DNA of 64,000 bases from Flavobacteriales bacterium. Lineage in GTDB: Bacteria > Bacteroidota > Bacteroidia > Flavobacteriales_F > PHOS-HE28. The notes beneath the pieces are model-generated. The model was not told the origin of the DNA. It saw only the letters and a program-made list of their open reading frames with translations, and did no database searches. The stretch covers positions 434,001 through 498,000 of the forward strand of contig JADJXF010000008.1 of NCBI GenBank assembly GCA_016715995.1. The letters are read 5' to 3'. The stretch's first letter is position 1. Each line of letters opens with the position of its first letter. The translations under genes and the position numbers were made by a program. This document shows, piece after piece, positions 59,363 through 64,000 of the stretch.

Positions 59363-60249
59363 ACATGGCGGCACGGCTCATCCATACCCTCCTGGCCTCG
59401 ATGCTCGCGTTCGCGTTGAGCGCGCAGGACCCGTTGGTGGAAGCGCTGCGCAAGTACCAGTCGGGCGATTTGGCTGGCGCGCGGACATTGATTGACCAGG
59501 CCGTGACTAGCGAAGCGCACGCAACGGACGCCGAAGCCTGGCTCCTCCGCGGATTCGTTTACAAGGATGTATACAAGGCCAAGACCGGGACCGGTGAAGG
59601 TGATCGTGCCCGCGACACCGCGATGACCAGCCTGTTCAATTGCCTATTGCTCGATCGCGACTCGACCTACCGCGAGAACGCCACCCAGGCCTACGAGTAC
59701 CTGTCGCGTTCGTGCTACAACGAAGCGGCCAAAGCCCTCACCGACGGCGATGACACGCGTGCTGTCACACTCTTCGACAGCTATCGCGAATCGGTGTTGC
59801 GCCTCGACCCCGCGGCGGACCTGAAAGTGCGTGAGGCGGAGTTCTCCTATGCCCTAGGCACGTTATACACGAAGCGATTCAACGAGGACCGCACGCGCGC
59901 CGAGTGGTTCGAGCGGGCCATAGCCACCTATCAAGGAGTGCTGAGACTCGACCCGAACAACTACGGCGCCAACTACAACCTGGCCACGCTCTTCTACAAC
60001 ATGGGCGTCTATCGGATCAGGGCACTCCAGGCCGAAGCGGATATCATCAGCATGCAGCAAGTACAAGAGGTGGCCAGGGAATACTTCCAGCTCGCGCTTC
60101 CCTTTATGCTGAAGGCGCATGACATGAACCCCTCGCGCCGCGAGACCCTGCTCGGCCTGGAGGGCATCTATTACAGCCTGCAGGACGAGATGAACTCGGA
60201 AAGGTTCCGCAGGCTCTACGAGACCCTGCCGCCTCAGGACGAACGCTGA
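59359..60249 (+). CDS. Exported TPR-like protein between YfiR and the SpoIIE phosphatase
   Basis: A 296-residue protein with signal peptide (about 1-22, L-S-A-Q-D). The rest is helical and of TPR type: A-L-R-K-Y-Q-S-G-D-L-A-G-A, Y-Q-G-V-L-R-L-D-P-N-N-Y-G-A-N-Y-N-L-A near 190-208, and A-H-D-M-N-P-S-R-R-E-T near the end. It may be a periplasmic adaptor between YfiR and the membrane phosphatase. That is inferred only from gene order (ATGA overlap upstream, 5 nt downstream). Confidence 0.82.
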   Translation: MNMAARLIHTLLASMLAFALSAQDPLVEALRKYQSGDLAGARTLIDQAVTSEAHATDAEAWLLRGFVYKDVYKAKTGTGEGDRARDTAMTSLFNCLLLDRDSTYRENATQAYEYLSRSCYNEAAKALTDGDDTRAVTLFDSYRESVLRLDPAADLKVREAEFSYALGTLYTKRFNEDRTRAEWFERAIATYQGVLRLDPNNYGANYNLATLFYNMGVYRIRALQAEADIISMQQVQEVAREYFQLALPFMLKAHDMNPSRRETLLGLEGIYYSLQDEMNSERFRRLYETLPPQDER

Positions 60250-60254
60250 GCGCC

Positions 60255-62042
60255 ATGGCCATGCGCATGACCATTGGGAGGAAGATCGGGCTGGGCTTCG
60301 GCCTGTTCATCTTCTTCGCATTGCTGGTGGTGCTGCTCACCAACCGCACACTGGAGCGCAGCCGCGAGATCAACGAGGAGATCAACGAGGTCTATTCACC
60401 CTCCGTCGACGCGCTGGTCCGGCTCAGGAATCTCACGGTGAGCTCGCATATGCTCATCAAGCATTGGGCGCTATTGGAGAGCAGGGCAGATGCTCCTGAG
60501 AAGACCTCCTTGGTGGAGATTACCACACAGGAGCTGCCGCGCGTGCTGGATCAGCTTGACACGCTAATGGGCAAATGGCAGCCCGACGAGATTGCGCTGA
60601 TGAGCAACGTGTCGGCGCAGATGGAGGAGATGTTCCGTCTCCACGACCGCATCAAGGAGATGCTGCCTTCGCTGGAGAGCTACAACGACCCCTTCGTGCA
60701 CATGGAGCGCACGGGCATGGCCGAGGAGGGCGGCCCCATCGACCAGCAGCACGCCAAGGTGCTCGCCGAACTCGACCGGCTGGTGGAGCTCCAGGAGCGC
60801 AAGCGGCGCGAGCTGGGCGGCGGCATGATCAAGAGCTTCGACTCGTTGAAGTTCTTCGTGCTGTACATGGGCATGGGCCTGGTCGTAATCGGCATCGTAG
60901 TGGCCTTCCTCATCATCCGCGACATCGTCGGCCCTGTGCAGCGCCTTCGCAATGTGCTGCTAAGCCTGGGTCGCGGGGTCTTTCCCCGCACCCGCGTGCG
61001 CACCACCAACGACGAGGTGGGTGATATGGGCAAGGCCCTGACGACCCTCGTGGCCGGACTTCGGCGCACCACCGATTTCTCGCACGCCGTTGCGGCCGGT
61101 GATTTCACGGCCGAGTATCAGCCGCTAAGCGACGAGGACATGCTAGGCCACGCGTTGCTCAAGATGCGCGACGAACTCGGCCAACGCGAACGCGTGCTAG
61201 AGATGAAAGTGGCCGAGCGCACCGAGGAGGTCGTGCGGCAGAAAGAAGAGGTGGAGCGACAGAGCCGCAAGGTGGTGGAACTCTACAAGAACGTCACGGA
61301 CAGCATACGCTACGCCAAGCGCCTGCAGGATTCAATCCTGCCGCCCGACAGGCGGATCAAGGAACTGCTTCGCGACGCGTTCGTGTACTTCAGGCCGAAG
61401 GACATCGTGAGCGGCGACTTCTATTGGATAGAGCGGGCGGGCGATCGCGTGCTGTTCGCCGCGGTGGATTGCACCGGGCACGGCGTCCCCGGCGCATTCA
61501 TGAGCCTGGTGGGGCACAACGGACTGAATCAGGCCGCCAAGGAAGGGTCGGGCGGGCGCCCCAGCGAAATGCTCAAGGACCTGAACCGCATTGCATTCGA
61601 GGCCTTGCACAAGGACCGCGAGCAGCATTTGGTGCGCGATGGCATGGACATGGCATTGTGCAGCTATGACCCCGTGACCCGCATCCTTGATTACGCCGGA
61701 GCGAACAGCCCACTGTACGTCGCTCGTCAAGGTGAACTGCTCACATTCGCCCCGAACAAGACGGCCATCGGCAGCTTCGACCTGAACGGTATGACGCTTA
61801 CCGACCACCGAATCGAGCTTCGCCAGAATGACATGGTCTACGTGTTCTCCGATGGATACGCCGACCAATTCGGCGGTCCTAAGGGGAAGAAGTTCCTCTA
61901 TCGCCGGTTCCGGGAACTGCTTGTTGAGATCAGCTCACAGCCCACCGACCGCCAGCGCATGCTGCTTCACGACGCGTTCAACGCGTGGCGTGGCGCGCAC
62001 GAACAGGTGGACGATATCCTGGTGATGGGTGTCCGTGCCTGA
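60255..62042 (+). CDS. Membrane HAMP-domain SpoIIE/PP2C-type serine phosphatase
   Basis: A 595-residue protein. TM1 at about 12-31 is followed by a helical extracytoplasmic sensor (about 32-195, four-helix-bundle-like), TM2 (about 197-219), HAMP (about 220-275), a coiled linker (about 310-360, V-A-E-R-T-E-E-V-V-R-Q-K) and a SpoIIE phosphatase domain (about 375-595). Metal-binding Asps are in G-D-F-Y-W and A-A-V-D-C-T-G-H-G, and later F-S-D-G-Y-A-D. Such enzymes dephosphorylate anti-sigma antagonists or similar targets. It is the effector of the YfiR-TPR operon. The stop is 3 nt from the convergent Usp gene. Confidence 0.9.
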   Translation: MAMRMTIGRKIGLGFGLFIFFALLVVLLTNRTLERSREINEEINEVYSPSVDALVRLRNLTVSSHMLIKHWALLESRADAPEKTSLVEITTQELPRVLDQLDTLMGKWQPDEIALMSNVSAQMEEMFRLHDRIKEMLPSLESYNDPFVHMERTGMAEEGGPIDQQHAKVLAELDRLVELQERKRRELGGGMIKSFDSLKFFVLYMGMGLVVIGIVVAFLIIRDIVGPVQRLRNVLLSLGRGVFPRTRVRTTNDEVGDMGKALTTLVAGLRRTTDFSHAVAAGDFTAEYQPLSDEDMLGHALLKMRDELGQRERVLEMKVAERTEEVVRQKEEVERQSRKVVELYKNVTDSIRYAKRLQDSILPPDRRIKELLRDAFVYFRPKDIVSGDFYWIERAGDRVLFAAVDCTGHGVPGAFMSLVGHNGLNQAAKEGSGGRPSEMLKDLNRIAFEALHKDREQHLVRDGMDMALCSYDPVTRILDYAGANSPLYVARQGELLTFAPNKTAIGSFDLNGMTLTDHRIELRQNDMVYVFSDGYADQFGGPKGKKFLYRRFRELLVEISSQPTDRQRMLLHDAFNAWRGAHEQVDDILVMGVRA

Positions 62043-62045
62043 GCC

Positions 62046-62885
62046 TTATTGGAAGCTCCAGCCGCCGCCGGTGGAGGTCTCGCGCGGATTCATGCACATC
62101 ACCGGAATCTGCGCCTCATTGGTGATCAGCTCTTGCTCGTAGGGCACGCCCAGCACACCGAAGATGTTGCCCTGTGCCAGGTTCATGATGGTGATGAGGT
62201 CGGCATCCACGGCTACAGCGTGCCGGACCACGGCTTGCACGAAATCCCCGCTGTCCTCCTTGGCGATGGTTGCATCGTGGGGGATGCCACGCTCATCCAG
62301 ATATTGATTGGCGAACCGGATGTGGTTCTGAAGCTGGTTGTGCAGGAACTCGTCATCCTCCTTCGGGGTGATTAGGTGCACCTTGCTCTTGAAGTACTTC
62401 GCCATGTCCGCCACCAGTGTGAGCTTCTGGCGGGTCTCCATATGAAGGTCGAGCGGAACGACAATCGAGTCGTAACCGCCCTCCTTGATGGCGCGCTCCT
62501 GCACCACGATGAAGGGCACGCTGGAACTGGTGATCACGCGCAAGGCCCGGCTGCCCGTGAGGAACTGCATCCCCCGCATGCCATGGGTTCCCATCACGAT
62601 CAGATCCGCGGCGATTTCCGCGGCGGCGTCACCGATATCGTCGAAGATGGAGCCTACGCGCACAAGCTTATGTACAGGAACGCCGGCCTCCATGCGCTCG
62701 GCCCTTTCCTGTTCCAATTCCAGTTTGCGACGTGTCTCATCCACCTCGTCCTGCTTGGCCACCACATGGAGCAGGTACACCTCCGCCCCAGCATGCCTAG
62801 CTAGCCTCATTGCGTGGCCAATCGCGTTGTCCGCCACCTTGGTGAAATCCGTCGGCACCAGGATTCTATTCTTCTTTCCGCTCAT
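62046..62885 (-). CDS. Tandem universal stress protein
   Basis: A 279-residue protein with two Usp folds (about 5-145 and 150-279). The first has the nucleotide-binding pattern D-L-I-V-M-G-T-H-G-M-R-G plus T-G-S-R-A; the second lacks a clear G-x-G motif (D-L-I-T-I-M-N-L-A-Q-G) and is probably non-binding. ATP-binding in the first half is expected. The ATG at 62885 is chosen; the open frame further upstream is spacer. A TACCTTCG box lies 29 nt upstream. Confidence 0.9.
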   Translation of the reverse strand: MSGKKNRILVPTDFTKVADNAIGHAMRLARHAGAEVYLLHVVAKQDEVDETRRKLELEQERAERMEAGVPVHKLVRVGSIFDDIGDAAAEIAADLIVMGTHGMRGMQFLTGSRALRVITSSSVPFIVVQERAIKEGGYDSIVVPLDLHMETRQKLTLVADMAKYFKSKVHLITPKEDDEFLHNQLQNHIRFANQYLDERGIPHDATIAKEDSGDFVQAVVRHAVAVDADLITIMNLAQGNIFGVLGVPYEQELITNEAQIPVMCMNPRETSTGGGWSFQ

Positions 62886-62914
62886 TGGATTCGGTTCTTC
62901 TAATCCTTGCGCGG

Positions 62915-62922
62915 CGAAGGTA
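62915..62922 (-). promoter_or_regulatory. Candidate -7 box of the Usp gene
   Basis: TACCTTCG on the minus strand (TAnnTTCG type), 29 nt before the ATG at 62885. Confidence 0.4.
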
Positions 62923-62976
62923 GAGGCTTCGCGGATGCGGTCACCACCCCAGTCCGGAGACCTCGGTTTCGCCAAG

Positions 62977-63013
62977 CAAACGGATGCAAACGCAGATGAA
63001 CGCATGTAAATGG
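62977..63013. repeat. Degenerate GATGCAAACGC-type repeat in the usp-ssb spacer
   Basis: Short words of the form ACGGATG, AACGCAGATG and AACGCATG follow each other with a period of about 10-12 bp. The style is that of the TCTGCGTT repeats at 10441-10648, read on the other strand. Weak, but repeated in kind. Confidence 0.4.
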
Positions 63014-63108
63014 AAACCGGACGAGTATTGCCAGAGGGTCCGCATCCATTTGTGGCCGACAAGGGCGGAGAATAGTCCGCCATTCATAAACCCTCAAACA
63101 AACCAATC

Positions 63109-63474
63109 ATGACGACCTCGATGAAGAATAAAGTGCAGTTGATGGGCCGACTCGGGCAGGACCCCGAATTGAAGACCGTTGGCAATGGGCAGGCGATGCT
63201 GCGGCTCCGGATGGCCACGAACGAGCGCTTCAAATCCACCCAAGGCGAGTGGAAGGAGGACACCCAGTGGCACACCATGGTCGCCTGGGGCAAACTAGCT
63301 GAACGGATGGCTCCGCTGGTGCGAAAGGGCAGCGGGTTGGCGGTGGAGGGCCGCCTGGTGCACAGCAGCTATGAAGGCAAGGATGGCACGAAGCGCTTCT
63401 CGACGGACGTGGTGCTCTCTGATTTCCAGCTAATGGCGGGCAAGACCGACCAGCCAGCCGTCGAACAGGACTAG
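63109..63474 (+). CDS. ssb: Single-stranded DNA-binding protein
   Basis: A 121-residue SSB, OB-fold: N-K-V-Q-L-M-G-R-L-G-Q-D-P-E near residue 7, L-R-M-A-T-N-E-R-F and W-H-T-M-V-A-W-G-K-L-A, G-S-G-L-A-V-E-G-R-L. The usual acidic C-terminal peptide (D-D-x-P-F type) is missing; it ends A-V-E-Q-D. So it may be a secondary SSB rather than the replication one. The stop shares CTAG with the convergent T9SS gene. Confidence 0.93.
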   Translation: MTTSMKNKVQLMGRLGQDPELKTVGNGQAMLRLRMATNERFKSTQGEWKEDTQWHTMVAWGKLAERMAPLVRKGSGLAVEGRLVHSSYEGKDGTKRFSTDVVLSDFQLMAGKTDQPAVEQD

Positions 63475-64000
63475 GGTTGTTTCACCACACGCACCATCCG
63501 TTTGATGGTGCGTGTGGTCAGCATCAGCGTATAGCAGCCAGGGGGCAGCGCTGACATGTCGAGGGACTGCGTACCTGCCGAGGAAGGAAGTGCAAACCGA
63601 ACCACAGCCCGGCCCACGCCATCGAGTACGGCCATGTCCACGGGATCCCCGCCATCGGGTATCCGCAGGTTCAGCATGTCTGTGAAAGGCGATGGCCACG
63701 CCCAGGTAACCTCCTGCGCTTCGATGGTTTCAACAGCCACTTCGACAGTCGGCCAAACCGAGCGGCACAACGTGGTGACGCAGGTGTCGGCAAGCAAAGG
63801 ACCCCAAACGCGGAGCGTGCCGCATAGCTGGAACTCCTGGCTAGCGCCATACGCATGCACGGCGACGGTTCCTTGGCCGGCCGCGCCATCACCGAAGTCC
63901 CAATCGATGCGCGTGTTCATGCCCGAGGTGCGAGAGGTATCGAGCACCCCGACGAGGTTGTTATAGGTAAGGGTCTCGAAGCCGTGGCTCACCAACTCAT
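63471..64000 (-). CDS. C-terminal part of a T9SS-sorted PKD-domain protein (partial)
   Basis: The last 175 or so residues of a larger secreted protein; the frame stays open to the window edge at 64000. A PKD-type motif is at the front (I-D-W-D-F-G-D-G-A-A-G), followed by a Cys-bearing stretch (C-G-T-L ... C-V-T-T-L-C) and a T9SS sorting domain (W-P-S-P-F-T-D-M-L-N-L, L-P-P-G-C-Y-T-L-M-L). Function unknown. A long perfect hairpin lies within its last coding 45 bp. Confidence 0.8.
   Translation of the reverse strand, partial: ELVSHGFETLTYNNLVGVLDTSRTSGMNTRIDWDFGDGAAGQGTVAVHAYGASQEFQLCGTLRVWGPLLADTCVTTLCRSVWPTVEVAVETIEAQEVTWAWPSPFTDMLNLRIPDGGDPVDMAVLDGVGRAVVRFALPSSAGTQSLDMSALPPGCYTLMLTTRTIKRMVRVVKQP
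63484..63518. terminator. 15-bp perfect hairpin between ssb and the convergent gene
   Basis: ACCACACGCACCATC (63484-63498) pairs exactly with 63504-63518 around the loop CGTTT. It begins 9 nt after the ssb stop and lies inside the last codons of the convergent T9SS gene. There is no T-run on the plus side. It may terminate or protect the ssb transcript. Confidence 0.5.

Overview
The window reads as chromosomal DNA of a GC-rich member of the Bacteroidota, most likely Flavobacteriales-like. Four independent signs support this. There are type IX secretion (T9SS) sorting domains and a PorZ-like protein. The F-ATPase operon stops after atpG, with no atpD or atpC. There are Bacteroidota-specific families (DUF4175, DUF4292, DUF4837, Ctc-type L25). 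A -7 promoter box, TAnnTTTG or a TAnnTTCG variant, precedes many starts. There are no prophages, transposases, CRISPR arrays or rRNA genes. The only RNA gene I can support is a tRNA-Cys.

Layout. 1-5.8 kb: F1Fo ATP synthase operon (small membrane protein, AtpZ, atpB-E-F-H-A-G). 5.9-9.5 kb: giant NtrY-like sensor kinase. 9.6-21.6 kb: a mostly co-oriented housekeeping and envelope run: crotonase, flippase, dUTPase, NDP-sugar pyrophosphorylase, TPR lipoprotein, DUF4292 lipoprotein, degenerate EnvC-like LytM protein, TatA, GatA, LysM lytic transglycosylase and DUF4837 lipoprotein. 22-29.9 kb: minus-strand block with an oligopeptidase B-like lipoprotein, RecO, PorZ, tRNA-Cys, FolB, GltX and a small acetyltransferase. 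30-33.4 kb: two paralogous secreted Cys-rich/PKD/C2-like proteins with T9SS tails. 33.5-41.3 kb: DUF4175 coiled-coil protein, RsbW-like ATPase, YbeY, MnmG and a methyltransferase, with two parS-like palindromes. 41.5-46.4 kb: ALDH7-type dehydrogenase, TlpA-like lipoprotein, M28 peptidase and RpiB. 46.4-46.8 kb: a 402-bp AT-rich non-coding region with DnaA-box-like words (candidate oriC). 46.8-52.1 kb: overlapping operon of a MORN/YwqK-repeat protein, a six-PAS HisKA_2 kinase and a LytTR response regulator. 52.1-58.8 kb: RNase R, Prs, L25, Pth, ferritin and an M28 peptidase broken by one frameshift. 58.8-62 kb: YfiR - TPR - HAMP/SpoIIE phosphatase operon. 62-64 kb: double-domain universal stress protein, SSB and the end of another T9SS-sorted protein.

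The most interesting signals are (i) the parS-like pair within 7 kb of a DnaA-box-bearing AT-rich spacer, which together suggest the replication origin; (ii) two compact signalling operons, YfiR-TPR-HAMP-PP2C and MORN-PAS kinase-LytTR; (iii) the paired secreted C2-like proteins; (iv) several spacers built from short-period degenerate repeats, one of which duplicates the start region of the flippase gene; and (v) a lineage-specific -7 box anchored by its position in front of the tRNA. All family assignments were made by reading the sequence, without database searches.
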